This document shows, one piece after another, positions 43,346 to 54,025 of a DNA stretch of 64,000 nt. The position numbers and the translations under genes are program-made. Under the pieces are notes generated by a model. The model was not told the origin of the DNA, ran no database searches, and saw only the letters and a list, made by a program, of their open reading frames with translations. The stretch comes from DATLZU01 sp035573855 (GTDB lineage Bacteria; Nitrospirota; Nitrospiria; Nitrospirales; Nitrospiraceae): NCBI GenBank assembly GCA_035573855.1, contig DATLZU010000062.1, forward strand, positions 77,512 through 141,511, in the 5' to 3' direction. Within the stretch, counting starts at the first letter, position 1; every line of letters starts with the position of its first letter.

Positions 43346-43843
43346 TCATCCGCTGCGGAGGGCTTTCGCCGTGGACCCGAGAGAATGAACCGTGGTCTCA
43401 CGCGGAACTTCCCGAATCGCCGGTTGAGTCATTTCGAGGGTACCGTTGAAAAGCACGCCTTCCTCCATCGCCAGCAAAGGTGTTTTGACGCTGCCGTTGA
43501 CGACAGCCGGTGCGCGCAACTTCACTTTCTCCTTGGCCACGATGTCGCCGGTGATTTTGCCCTTGCAGACAACGGTCCCGGCACTGACCTTTGCAGTGAT
43601 GACGGCCTCCTCTCCGACGAGCAAGGTCCCTTCGGTATGGATTTCGCCTTCCAGGTATCCATCAATACGGACCGTGCCGCTATATGAAATCGTTCCCTTG
43701 AACTCGACTCCCTTTCCGACAAAGGCGATAATCTCTTCCCCGCCTTCAGCATGCGAACCGGCGGCATTCCCGTTCCCTTCGGAAAGTTCGGTCCCTTCCT
43801 CGGTTGGGGGTCGCTTGGGTTCGGACTTTTCTTGCCTCCACAT
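43346..43843 (-). CDS. Bactofilin (second of a tandem pair)
   Basis: A 165-residue bactofilin related to the neighbouring one: FVGKGVEFKGTISYSGTVRI, GYLEGEIHTEGTLLVGEEA and KITGDIVAKEKVKL follow the same repeat plan. A longer charged N-terminal tail (1-38) distinguishes it. ATG 43843 follows GAGAGGAGGCGACCTC. Upstream of the other bactofilin by 160 bp, and transcribed first. Confidence 0.92.
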   Translation of the reverse strand: MWRQEKSEPKRPPTEEGTELSEGNGNAAGSHAEGGEEIIAFVGKGVEFKGTISYSGTVRIDGYLEGEIHTEGTLLVGEEAVITAKVSAGTVVCKGKITGDIVAKEKVKLRAPAVVNGSVKTPLLAMEEGVLFNGTLEMTQPAIREVPRETTVHSLGSTAKALRSG

Positions 43844-43898
43844 GAGGTCGCCTCCTCTCTGTTATATTTTGTAGCCGAAGGGTTACAGCCCAGTGGAT

Positions 43899-43927
43899 GT
43901 TATATGCTGGATCGACCGATTGAGCAA
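43899..43927 (-). promoter_or_regulatory. Promoter of the bactofilin pair
   Basis: Minus strand: TTGCTC (43922-43927), 17-bp spacer, TATAAC (43899-43904). Leader of about 49 bases to the first bactofilin. Confidence 0.55.
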
Positions 43928-44005
43928 AGCATTTCTTCCTTTTCGCACCCGGCGACACCAGCGGCGACAGGCGGACGACGAACCGTCGTTTATCTCACAA
44001 GGACG

Positions 44006-44857
44006 TCAGCTTAAGAGAGTTTCCAAAAGCCCTTCCAGCTCTGCCGCAGAAAAGAAATGAATGATAATCCTTCCCCCTCGACGGCCTTGTACAACATTCA
44101 CCCGAGTTCCGAATCGCTTTTGAAGCCGCTGTTCGATATCAGAGGTCAGTGGCTGAATCCGTGACCGTTGCGACCGTCGTCTGCCTTGAGTTTGCGACAC
44201 GACGATCTCTTCGACTTCTCTGACAGAAAGCCGATGATCGACGATGCGACGAGCAAGTTGAACCTGAGCGTCGGGATTCTCTACGCCCAAGAGCGCCTTC
44301 GCATGACCCGTCGAAAGCTGGCCTGACTCTATCAGACGTTGGACCTCGGGAGGCAGATTCAGTAGCCGTAGAACATTGGCGACTGAGGAACGCTCCTTTC
44401 CGACCCGCTGCGCCAGCATGTCTTGCGTGAAACCGAATTCATTGAGCATCCGGTGATAGGCCCTGGCTGTTTCCATCGGGTTCAAATCATTTCTTTGGAG
44501 ATTTTCCACCAGGGCTAAGACCATGGCCTCTTGATCGCCGCAATTTCTCACTACCGCTGAAATTTTTTGCAGGCCTGCCTGCTTGGCTGCTCGTAAACGA
44601 CGCTCTCCTGCGATCAATTCGTACACCCCATCGCCTTTGCGTCTCACCATGATTGGTTGAAGAAGACCGTTTTTTCTAATAGATTCAGCAAGTTGAGAAA
44701 TTTCTTCGTCATTAAAATGCTGCCGCGGCTGGAAGCGGTTGGGGATGATGGAATCAACTCCCAGTTCCTGGGTTTCCCCTCGATCTACAGTCAGAGTCCT
44801 GTTGTCAATACTGGGGAGCAATGCGTCCAACCCCTTACCCAAGGCTTTTTTCTCCAT
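44006..44857 (-). CDS. parB: Chromosome-partitioning protein ParB (Spo0J/Noc family)
   Basis: A 283-residue CTPase clamp that loads at parS and spreads to form the partition complex. CTP/arginine patch AGERRLRAAKQAG (GERR box), ENLQRNDLNPMETA, helix-turn-helix region TQDMLAQRVGKERSSVANVL and a C-terminal dimerisation domain. ATG 44857 follows AAGGAG inside the 3' end of parA; the two genes overlap by 23 bp. Two perfect parS sites lie 0.8 and 1.45 kb upstream. Confidence 0.96.
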   Translation of the reverse strand: MEKKALGKGLDALLPSIDNRTLTVDRGETQELGVDSIIPNRFQPRQHFNDEEISQLAESIRKNGLLQPIMVRRKGDGVYELIAGERRLRAAKQAGLQKISAVVRNCGDQEAMVLALVENLQRNDLNPMETARAYHRMLNEFGFTQDMLAQRVGKERSSVANVLRLLNLPPEVQRLIESGQLSTGHAKALLGVENPDAQVQLARRIVDHRLSVREVEEIVVSQTQGRRRSQRSRIQPLTSDIEQRLQKRFGTRVNVVQGRRGGRIIIHFFSAAELEGLLETLLS

Positions 44858-45611
44858 GGCCGAGAAACTCCTTTGCTAGAGAGACATAAGCCTGAGCCCC
44901 AGCCGAGGCGACGTTATACAACAGCACGGGTCGGCCGTAACTGGGAGCTTCCGCCAACGTAACGTTGCGAGGAATAACGGTTTGATACACTTTTTCTTTG
45001 AAATGGCCTCGTACTTCCTCCGCAACTTGTCGAGACAAGGTATTCCTAGAGTCGTACATAGTGAGGAGGATGCCCTCGATTTCGAGTCCAGGATTGAGAG
45101 CATGCCTTACCCGTTCGACATTGGCCATAAGCCGACCTAATCCTTCCATCGCGTAGTACTCACATTGAACGGGTACAAGCAGCGAAGAGGCTGCCGCAAG
45201 CGCGTTGATTGTCAACAATCCAAGAGCGGGAGGGCAATCCAGAAACACCAACTCATAAAGGGAGTGGATACCGAGCAGAACATTTTTTAAGACATGTTCT
45301 CGGTTTTCTTTCGAAACGAGTTCAACCTCCGCACCGGCCAAATCAGCCTGTGCTGGCAGGATCGAAAGACCTTGGATCGCCGTGGCTTCAATAGTCTCGA
45401 TCGGGGAATAATGTTCAATGAGACAATGATACAGGCTCCTTGAGAGTTTTCGAGGGTCCAGGCCGATCCCGCTCGTCGCGTTAGCCTGTGGATCCACATC
45501 GACTAACAAAACAGAATGACCGGCTATTGCACAAGCGGCGGCAAGATTGATTGAAGTGGTGGTCTTGCCAACCCCCCCTTTTTGATTCGCTATGGCAACG
45601 ACTTTGGCCAA
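44835..45611 (-). CDS. parA: Chromosome-partitioning ATPase ParA (Soj)
   Basis: A 258-residue MinD/ParA-family ATPase with deviant Walker A KGGVGKTTTSINLA (signature Lys included), DVDPQANATSGIG and LDCPPALGLLTINAL. Chromosomal type, without an N-terminal HTH. The start appears to be TTG 45611, as no ATG or GTG is in frame before VVAIANQKGG. It lies 16 bp after rsmG. Confidence 0.95.
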   Translation of the reverse strand: MAKVVAIANQKGGVGKTTTSINLAAACAIAGHSVLLVDVDPQANATSGIGLDPRKLSRSLYHCLIEHYSPIETIEATAIQGLSILPAQADLAGAEVELVSKENREHVLKNVLLGIHSLYELVFLDCPPALGLLTINALAAASSLLVPVQCEYYAMEGLGRLMANVERVRHALNPGLEIEGILLTMYDSRNTLSRQVAEEVRGHFKEKVYQTVIPRNVTLAEAPSYGRPVLLYNVASAGAQAYVSLAKEFLGHGEKSLG

Positions 45612-45627
45612 TGCACCAGGACCGAGA

Positions 45628-46323
45628 TCAATTTTTATTGTTGTTCCACGTGGAACAAAGGGAATGGGACATCAAAATACGTAAGAACCGTTTACCCATG
45701 CCATAGGGAAGAGAATAGAGAATTTCCTGATCAATCATCAATCCGGTCTCTTGTAAGGCTTGATCGTCAATGACCTGCATCTTGGATTGGTAGACAATCA
45801 GGCGTCCATTGGGACTGAGCAATTGGACAATGAACCGAAAGTGGGGTTCCGGCCTTAAGGCACGGACCGTGATATGGGTAAAAGATTGATTCCTGTGAAC
45901 AGCAAAATCTTCAAGGGGCTCTGAAGTAACCACGGTGCTCTGGAGTTGAAGCACGCCGATCACCTGCCGAAGAAACGCCGCTTTCTTGTGATTAGACTCC
46001 AGCAGCACCAGTTTGATATCAGGTCTCAAAATCTTGAGTGGCACCCCGGGGAACCCGGCTCCACTACCTATATCCAGCAGCGAAACTTCTCCTCTATCGG
46101 AACAAATTGCTTTCAACCCGGCTAACGAATCAAGAATATGCTTCACAACGATTTCATGCGGGTCCGTGCTTCCTGTAAGATTGACTTTCCGATTCCAAAC
46201 GAGGAGTTCCCTGAGATAACAAAGCAACCGAGAGACGTGATGTTCGGAAAGGATTACACCGAGCTGCTCGGCACTGGACAATAGAAAATGACGAAGTGAT
46301 CGGATTTGTTCCACGTGGAACAT
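45628..46323 (-). CDS. rsmG: 16S rRNA m7G527 methyltransferase RsmG (GidB)
   Basis: Methylates guanine 527 of 16S rRNA; loss gives low-level streptomycin resistance in other bacteria. The 231-residue product has LVWNRKVNLTG, the SAM site LLDIGSGAGFPGVPLKI and ESNHKKAAFL. ATG 46323 preferred to the upstream TTG 46350 because AAGAGAAG precedes it. Unusually, codons 2-7 (FHVEQI region) and the last codons (CSTWNN) are formed by two parS sites. Confidence 0.93.
   Translation of the reverse strand: MFHVEQIRSLRHFLLSSAEQLGVILSEHHVSRLLCYLRELLVWNRKVNLTGSTDPHEIVVKHILDSLAGLKAICSDRGEVSLLDIGSGAGFPGVPLKILRPDIKLVLLESNHKKAAFLRQVIGVLQLQSTVVTSEPLEDFAVHRNQSFTHITVRALRPEPHFRFIVQLLSPNGRLIVYQSKMQVIDDQALQETGLMIDQEILYSLPYGMGKRFLRILMSHSLCSTWNNNKN
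45642..45657. other. parS centromere site 1
   Basis: TGTTCCACGTGGAACA, a perfect 16-bp palindrome of the universal bacterial parS type bound by ParB. Located in the 3' end of rsmG, 31 bp before the parA start. Confidence 0.9.
46307..46322. other. parS centromere site 2
   Basis: TGTTCCACGTGGAACA, identical to the site at 45642 and 650 bp away. It begins at the base right after the rsmG start codon. Confidence 0.9.
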
Positions 46324-46413
46324 GTACGCGAAATCTTCTCTTAAGGTCAAGGAGTTTTTAAGCTGAAATGTGGCTCAAAGGAGAGAGGTCGGACATTTTC
46401 GCAGGTTCTTTTG

Positions 46414-48294
<1,881 letters not shown>

Positions 48295-48310
48295 GGCGAC
48301 TCCCACCGCA

Positions 48311-49765
48311 TTATTTTCCGATGCAGAACTCGGAGAAGATACGCTCGAGGATCTCGTCGGTCGTGACGGCTCCGGTAATTTCACCCAGCGCATCCGCCGC
48401 CGCTCGCAGATCCAACGCGACGAACTCGTCTGAAAGCGCCTTGGTGACGGAATCGACTGCGTGGACAAGCGCCTCACGAGTGCGGACCAGAGCCGACTGG
48501 TGACGCAGGTTGGTGACGACCACGCCCTCTCCAGCTTCCAGATCCGGGCGGACCAGCAAGCCGCGGAGCCGCTCCCGCAACTCGTTCAGGCCGGCGCCGG
48601 TTTTTGCCGACACGCTCACAATCGGTGCATCGAATGCGCGTCCCTCCCCAACGGCCGGGTCGGTCAGATCGACGGAACAGGGCAAGTCGTTCTTGTTCAA
48701 CACTACCACCGAGGGTTTGCCCCGGATCTCCTGCAACACCGCGTAATCTTCCGCGCTCAGGGATTGGGATCCGTCGATGACGGCGAGAATGACATCCGCG
48801 CGCTCGATCGCCGAACGGGTTCGTCGGATGCCCTCTTGTTCGACCGGGTCGAGCGTGTCTCGAAGACCGGCCGTATCGAGCAGACGAACCGGCACCCCCT
48901 TGACGTTGAGGATTTCTTCCAACACATCGCGGGTAGTGCCCGGGATCGAGGTCACAATCGCTCGATCAGTCCGAAGCAGCGCATTCATCAAACTGGACTT
49001 CCCCACGTTGGGACGGCCGATGATGGCCACCTTGGCGCCTTCCCGCAGGATCCGGCCTTCACGTCCGGTTTCCAACAAATAGGAAAGCCGATCGATGGTC
49101 TGCCGCAGCGTCACGAGGAGTTCATCCCGTTGCACGAAGGCGATCTCTTCTTCGGCAAAGTCGATGGCGGCTTCCACGTGGGCGAGCAACCGAATCAGCG
49201 ACTCCCGGATCGCTTCGATTTCCGACGACAAACCGCCACGCAACTGATCCTGCGCCAGCTTCAGGCCAGCGGCGGTCTTCGCCCTGATCGTATCTAACAC
49301 CGCTTCGGCTTGTGCCAGATCCAACCGCCCATTCAAAAAAGCCCGTTTGGTGAATTCGCCCGGCTCCGCCAATCTCGCTCCCGACGCCACGAGGGCCTCG
49401 CACAGGGTCTGCAACACCAGAAGTCCGCCGTGACAGTGAAATTCTACGACATCTTCCGCCGTGAAAGAGCGCGGGCGACGCATGACAACAACCAATCCTT
49501 CATCGATGATTGACAGATCTCCGCCGCTGCGCGCGGCATGCGCCGGGAGACGATCTGCACCGCCAGCGACTCGGCGAGGGAACAGGATATCGGCGTAATA
49601 CAGGGTATGGCTTTTGACCGACTGAAGGGAACGCCCCGATCGTAAACGGACCACCTGTGAGGCGATTCCGATGGCCCGGGCGCCGCTGACACGGACGATC
49701 CCAATGCCTCCCTCACCGACTGGCGTGGCAATCGCGCAAATCGTGTCTTCGAGCGCGCCACCCAT
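48311..49765 (-). CDS. mnmE: tRNA modification GTPase MnmE (TrmE)
   Basis: Partner of MnmG in wobble-uridine modification. The 484-residue product has the N-terminal folate-binding domain (EDTICAIATPVGEGGIGIVRVSG), the helical domain, an inserted G domain with GRPNVGKSSLMNAL, GTTRD, DTAGLR and NKND, and the C-terminal FCIGK, whose cysteine is the conserved motif. ATG 49765 starts 22 bp after yidC. Confidence 0.97.
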   Translation of the reverse strand: MGGALEDTICAIATPVGEGGIGIVRVSGARAIGIASQVVRLRSGRSLQSVKSHTLYYADILFPRRVAGGADRLPAHAARSGGDLSIIDEGLVVVMRRPRSFTAEDVVEFHCHGGLLVLQTLCEALVASGARLAEPGEFTKRAFLNGRLDLAQAEAVLDTIRAKTAAGLKLAQDQLRGGLSSEIEAIRESLIRLLAHVEAAIDFAEEEIAFVQRDELLVTLRQTIDRLSYLLETGREGRILREGAKVAIIGRPNVGKSSLMNALLRTDRAIVTSIPGTTRDVLEEILNVKGVPVRLLDTAGLRDTLDPVEQEGIRRTRSAIERADVILAVIDGSQSLSAEDYAVLQEIRGKPSVVVLNKNDLPCSVDLTDPAVGEGRAFDAPIVSVSAKTGAGLNELRERLRGLLVRPDLEAGEGVVVTNLRHQSALVRTREALVHAVDSVTKALSDEFVALDLRAAADALGEITGAVTTDEILERIFSEFCIGK

Positions 49766-49787
49766 AGACGGGTTATTCTCACCCCAG

Positions 49788-51551
49788 CTAGTGTTCGGCA
49801 TCGGCCTGCTGGACGGGCTGTCCTTTCTTTCGCTTCCCAGGAGTCGACGGCGATTCGGACTCTCCCGCCTCCCACTCCAAAGGCGCGTCTCCAACCGCGA
49901 CAACGGGCCTCCGTAAAAAATAGCGCTCGGTGATGACCTGCTGGGCAATGGTCAGCACGTTGTTTGTAAGCCAGTAAAGCACCAGGCCGGCCGGAAACGT
50001 GATGAACAGAAACGTCATAAAGACCGGGAGCAGCAACATGATCTTCGCCTGGGTCGGATCCATCGTTGTGGGCGTGATCTTCTGCTGGATCACCATGGTG
50101 ACGCCCATGACCAACGGCAGCACATAGTAAGGATCTTGGGCCGAGAGGTCGGTGATCCAGAAGATAAAAGGCGCCTGGCGGAGATCGATCGTCATGTACA
50201 GGATGTTGAAAAGCGCGACGAACACCGGCATTTGAAGCAGCATCGGTAGGCAGCCACCGACAGGGTTGACCTTGTGGTCGCGATACAATTTGATCAGCTC
50301 TCGGTTCAGCCGATCGCGATCATCCTTGTATTTCGCCTGCAGGGCCGCCACCTTGGGTTGGATCACCTGCATCTGCTTCATCGACTTATAACTCTTGAAT
50401 TGAAGCGGGACGAACAACAGCTTGATGCCGACCGTCAGCAGAATGATCGTCACGCCGTAATTGTGGGTGTAATCGTACAAGAACCGGAGCACATAGAAGA
50501 GCGGTTTGGCCACTGCCTTAACAAAGCTCCAGCTTCCGTAAATGAACCAGCCGAAATCGATCGTCTCCTCTAACCCGACATTCAATGCCTTGAGGGTGTC
50601 GTATTCCTTGGGCCCGGCGTAGAGTTGCATCCCGATGCCGGACCCGGGAATCGGCTGGACGATCCGAATGCCAGCCGATACCAGCTTGTCTCCCTCTTTT
50701 TTGATCACCGCCGCCGTGGCCTGAACAGGTAGCAAGACGCTCAGAAAATATTTGTCTTGCAACGCCACCCAGCGAACCGTGCCCTTGCGTTCTTCTTCCG
50801 TCTCCGGAAGATTCTTTTGGACCTTGTCGTCGACGAATGACGCCGGACCGATGAGCCCGATGAATCCCTCCCCCCACTCGACGATGCCGAAGTTTGTGCC
50901 GAGGCCGATGTCGAGAGGGCCGGTCAGGCCCTCGGTCCTGATCACCACATCGACCAGATAGCTCTGATAACGGAAGGTCAGTTGCTTCTCGACCGATATG
51001 CCGGACCGCGTGTCACGATACCGGAAGGTGACATGGCCCACGGGATGGGCAGGATCGAGGGTCGCGACGTCTTGCTCGACCTGATAGAGCGAGTCGTTGA
51101 TCGCCTGGCTCAGGGTGTCATCCGGCGTGATGAGGTGGAGGGGCCGTTTGCCGTTTTCATGGACCAGTTGTACCGGTCGATGGCCCGCGTCCGGGCCCAT
51201 CGTGTACCGCTTCAACTCCCAACTCTTCAGCGTTCCGCCGCGGTTTGTCAGCACCGCGCGAAACAGGTCGTTTTCCACCGCTACCATCTGTTCTTCGGAC
51301 GGAGAACTCGCTCCCCGATCTCGATCGCGAGAAAGGAGTTCGGCGACGGTCGGTCCAGCAGGGTTCGCTCCCTGGACTGCAACCTTCTCCGAGGTCGCGG
51401 AGGACGGCGCGCCGGACGAGGCCTTCTTATCAGCCTCTTGGCTTCGCTCGGTCTGGGGGGAAGGAAGCAGTCCGAGTTCTTTGAGGAGGTAGTCGTAGCC
51501 GATAATGACGGCTAGAGAGATGATCAGGAAGAGAATGATTCGTTTTTCCAT
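49788..51551 (-). CDS. yidC: Membrane protein insertase YidC
   Basis: Inserts and folds inner-membrane proteins alone or with SecYEG. The 587-residue product has the gram-negative plan: an N-terminal transmembrane helix, a large periplasmic beta domain (about 60-350) and a five-helix core with the conserved Arg in QFKSYKSMKQMQVIQPK region and NPVGGCLPMLLQMPVFVALF. Downstream of yidD and rnpA in the standard order. Confidence 0.97.
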   Translation of the reverse strand: MEKRIILFLIISLAVIIGYDYLLKELGLLPSPQTERSQEADKKASSGAPSSATSEKVAVQGANPAGPTVAELLSRDRDRGASSPSEEQMVAVENDLFRAVLTNRGGTLKSWELKRYTMGPDAGHRPVQLVHENGKRPLHLITPDDTLSQAINDSLYQVEQDVATLDPAHPVGHVTFRYRDTRSGISVEKQLTFRYQSYLVDVVIRTEGLTGPLDIGLGTNFGIVEWGEGFIGLIGPASFVDDKVQKNLPETEEERKGTVRWVALQDKYFLSVLLPVQATAAVIKKEGDKLVSAGIRIVQPIPGSGIGMQLYAGPKEYDTLKALNVGLEETIDFGWFIYGSWSFVKAVAKPLFYVLRFLYDYTHNYGVTIILLTVGIKLLFVPLQFKSYKSMKQMQVIQPKVAALQAKYKDDRDRLNRELIKLYRDHKVNPVGGCLPMLLQMPVFVALFNILYMTIDLRQAPFIFWITDLSAQDPYYVLPLVMGVTMVIQQKITPTTMDPTQAKIMLLLPVFMTFLFITFPAGLVLYWLTNNVLTIAQQVITERYFLRRPVVAVGDAPLEWEAGESESPSTPGKRKKGQPVQQADAEH

Positions 51552-51685
51552 CGGCCGGCTGGGCTTCCTGTCCTACAGATATCTGGCACTCACCGCGTAC
51601 ACAACCTATGCCTGGTTTGTCTGTAAACGGAGAGGACATGAACCCTGGTCGCGTCTTTCCCACAAGGCGCTCGCGCCCTGGTCAC

Positions 51686-51895
51686 TCACTTCACCGGATC
51701 GTATCCACCGGGATGCAACGGATGACATTTGGCCAGCCGAAGGCAGGTCAACCCGAGTCCTCGCCAGAATCCATATCGTGCGATAGACTCGGCCGCATAT
51801 TCCGAACATGTCGGCTCGAATCGGCAGGCAGGCCCTAAAAACGGCGACACCCACCGGCGATATGCCCCGATCACTGTGAGACAGATCCATCGCAT
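51686..51895 (-). CDS. yidD: Membrane protein insertion efficiency factor YidD
   Basis: A 69-residue protein that aids YidC-dependent insertion. Signature: IGAYRRWVSPFLGPACRFEPTCSEYAAESI and HPGGYDPVK (in parts); the three cysteines are conserved. It overlaps the rnpA 3' end by 25 bp, as in many bacteria. Confidence 0.95.
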   Translation of the reverse strand: MRWICLTVIGAYRRWVSPFLGPACRFEPTCSEYAAESIARYGFWRGLGLTCLRLAKCHPLHPGGYDPVK

Positions 51896-52260
51896 TTTTC
51901 AATCCCGGTCGGCCGCAGCAGTCCTTGACGCCGCAGTAGGGACAGCCAAGACGACCGCAGCGTCTCAAACGGCACCATCAAGGCATCGCGCTTCGGAAAC
52001 ACCACGCATTCGTGACCCTCCACGACCTCCGTGCGAACGTCTCGGACCAACTCCCGGAACAGACGCTTCACCCGGTTTCGCTGGACCGCTCCCCCCAGCC
52101 GTCTTCCCGCCAGCACTCCGAACCGGCTGGCCCCGCCCTGCGAAGGCAAAACCAGCAAAGTAAAGTATGGCGTCGAAATCCGACGGCCGGTCCGCTTCAC
52201 ACGTTCGATCTCTCCGCTGCTGCGCAGGAAGAGCGCCCGGTCTCCGCGCGCTCGTGCCAT
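51871..52260 (-). CDS. rnpA: Ribonuclease P protein component
   Basis: Protein cofactor of RNase P, which matures tRNA 5' ends. The 129-residue basic protein has the RNR motif GGAVQRNRVKRLFRELVRDV. ATG 52260 gives the normal N-terminal length before SSGEIERVKRTGRR; a TTG at 52284 is an alternative. It lies between rpmH and yidD. Confidence 0.92.
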   Translation of the reverse strand: MARARGDRALFLRSSGEIERVKRTGRRISTPYFTLLVLPSQGGASRFGVLAGRRLGGAVQRNRVKRLFRELVRDVRTEVVEGHECVVFPKRDALMVPFETLRSSWLSLLRRQGLLRPTGIEKCDGSVSQ

Positions 52261-52524
52261 CTCTGAGAACCGATCGGATAACAACCGGAGGAACAGCGGG
52301 TGCTCTGAGGAAAACCGCGAGGCAAGAACGCAACGGATCGTGTCGATAACGACTTCCTATTCCCAAAACGGCCCGGACGGCTTGCAGCGAAACCCTATAG
52401 CGCCCATACAAGAGAGAGGGTGTGTCGAATGGATCGACACCACTAGCCGCGTTGCCCTCCGCGCCAACGTTCCCTGTCGCCGTTTGCTTCGTAACCGAGA
52501 GTAGCGATAGGCCTCCGGGAATGT

Positions 52525-52662
52525 TCACACCGTCAGCCGTGCCCGTCCCTTCGCTCGACGGCGCGCCAAAACTTTGCGGCCGTTCTTGGTGCTCATGCGC
52601 TTGCGGAATCCGTGTTCCCTTTTCCGTTTTAAATTCGAGGGTTGCCGGAACGTAACAGACAT
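52525..52662 (-). CDS. rpmH: 50S ribosomal protein L34
   Basis: A 45-residue, very basic protein with QPSNLKRKREHGFRKRM and KNGRKVLARRRAKGR, the L34 signature. ATG 52662 follows AAGGGGTCGCGC. First gene of the origin-proximal operon, about 260 bp before rnpA. Confidence 0.96.
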   Translation of the reverse strand: MSVTFRQPSNLKRKREHGFRKRMSTKNGRKVLARRRAKGRARLTV

Positions 52663-52704
52663 GCGCGACCCCTTTGCGTCTTGATTGCCATAGACGGTGG
52701 CGGC

Positions 52705-52733
52705 ATTATAGGGGTCGCCTTCCTGAGAGTCAA
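52705..52733 (-). promoter_or_regulatory. Strong promoter of rpmH
   Basis: Minus strand: TTGACT (52728-52733), 17-bp spacer, perfect TATAAT (52705-52710). Leader of about 36 bases to rpmH. Confidence 0.75.
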
Positions 52734-53076
52734 TGTTCGGTTGGTTCACGGGCGATGAGGTTGCAAATCGAGCGAGGCCGGTGGAGCGCGATCCGATTCC
52801 AACGGTCGAATTCCGTCAGCGAGGCCGAGGCATAGGGAGATTACTGGGGCGAATTTGCTGACTTCGGGCAAACCTGCCACAAGAAGAGACCGAGCTAGAC
52901 ACACGCTCTTCCGGAACGCCCCTCGTAACTCGTTCTGTTTTGGCGCTTTTACCCATATCTTTACCTGGGGCATTGAGCTTGCCTTGCAGAGTTTGCTTCT
53001 CGGATGATCAACGCATGACGAAGGTCGATACCTAAACTGCACAGGCTTGTTCCTTCTGAAAGGGGGTGAATTCCGT
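52734..53076. other. Intergenic stretch upstream of rpmH; no dnaA, no DnaA-box cluster seen
   Basis: About 340 bp between the divergent rpmH promoter and the next gene. In many bacteria dnaA would follow here. I saw no TTATCCACA-type boxes, no A/T-rich unwinding region and no gene. Confidence 0.5.
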
Positions 53077-53322
53077 ATGAAGCACTTCGCGACAGCAATG
53101 ACCGCACTGGCGACGGTCCTAATTTTTGGGGCGCTGATGGTCGTCCATGCTGAAGAGCAACCCGCGACGCCCACGCCGGCCTCCCCGACAACAGAGACTC
53201 CGCCAGCAGCGACCGCTCCGGCCGAAACCGAGAAGAAAGTTGAGAGCGAACCGGAGAAGAAAGAGAAAAAGGCGAAGAAGCACGCCAAGAGAGCCAAAAA
53301 GCGGGCGGAAAAGAAAAGCTGA
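53077..53322 (+). CDS. Small exported Lys-rich protein
   Basis: An 81-residue protein with a clear signal peptide (KHFATAMTALATVLIFGALM, cleavage after VHA), a Pro/Thr/Ala-rich stretch and a Lys/Ala/Glu-rich tail (KKEKKAKKHAKRAKKRAEKK). ATG 53077 follows AAAGGGGGTGAATTCC. Low complexity and high charge suggest binding to polyanions such as cell-wall polymers or DNA. Not a recognised family. First of an envelope-related gene group. Confidence 0.72.
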   Translation: MKHFATAMTALATVLIFGALMVVHAEEQPATPTPASPTTETPPAATAPAETEKKVESEPEKKEKKAKKHAKRAKKRAEKKS

Positions 53323-53384
53323 AACACCTAACAACTGAGGGGGAAGATGGAACGGCTACGACAGCCTGAAAGGAGGCGACATCC

Positions 53385-54008
53385 ATGAAGTTCGCGTTGA
53401 CAACTCTATCGGCCGCCGCAGGGCTTCTTCTCGTAACCGCTTGCGCGAAACCCCCCAGCGAGAAACTGGAAGCCGCCGAGAAAGCGGTCAAGGAAGCCCA
53501 AGAGAGCGGCGCGGCAACCTATGTGGCCGAAGACTTTGCCAAACTGGAGGGGATGCTGGCCAACGCGAAGAAGGAAATCGCGGATCAGGAAGCCAAGTTT
53601 GTGCTCCTCCGAGATTACGGAAAGGCCGAGCAACTCGCGGACACTGCCAAAGCCGAAGCAGTGAGGGTCAAGAACGAAGCCGAAAAGAAGAAAGAGGAAG
53701 CCAAACAGGCGGCGCTCCAAATGCAACAAGTCGCGCAGGAGTCGGTGAAGGCGACGCAGGAATTGGTCGCCCAGGCACCGGCTGGCAAAGATCGGGCGGC
53801 CCTGGAATCGATTAAAGCCGACGCGCAGGGTCTGAGTGCCTCACTCGATGAAGTTCAGAAAGCCCTGGATGCCGGGGATTACCTGGGGGCCCAGGCCAAA
53901 GCCAAGGCGATTCAGGATCAAAGCCAGAAGCTTGCAACGGAAATCCAGGCCGCGTTAGCGAAGGTCGGTGGAGCAAAAGGGAAGAAGGGCCAACAGGCCA
54001 AGAAATAG
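53385..54008 (+). CDS. Lipoprotein with coiled-coil repeats (DUF4398-like)
   Basis: A 207-residue lipoprotein. Signal peptide with lipobox LVTAC (modified Cys at 20). The mature part is helical and Ala/Lys/Glu-rich: SEKLEAAEKAVKEAQESGAA, a DYGKAEQLADTAKAEAVRVK segment and a C-terminal GDYLGAQAKAKAIQDQ repeat, the plan seen in DUF4398-type envelope lipoproteins. ATG 53385 follows AAAGGAGGCGACATCC. Immediately upstream of an L,D-transpeptidase lipoprotein whose N-terminal half is similar in style. Confidence 0.8.
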   Translation: MKFALTTLSAAAGLLLVTACAKPPSEKLEAAEKAVKEAQESGAATYVAEDFAKLEGMLANAKKEIADQEAKFVLLRDYGKAEQLADTAKAEAVRVKNEAEKKKEEAKQAALQMQQVAQESVKATQELVAQAPAGKDRAALESIKADAQGLSASLDEVQKALDAGDYLGAQAKAKAIQDQSQKLATEIQAALAKVGGAKGKKGQQAKK

Positions 54009-54025
54009 GCTACAATGGCCGTAAC

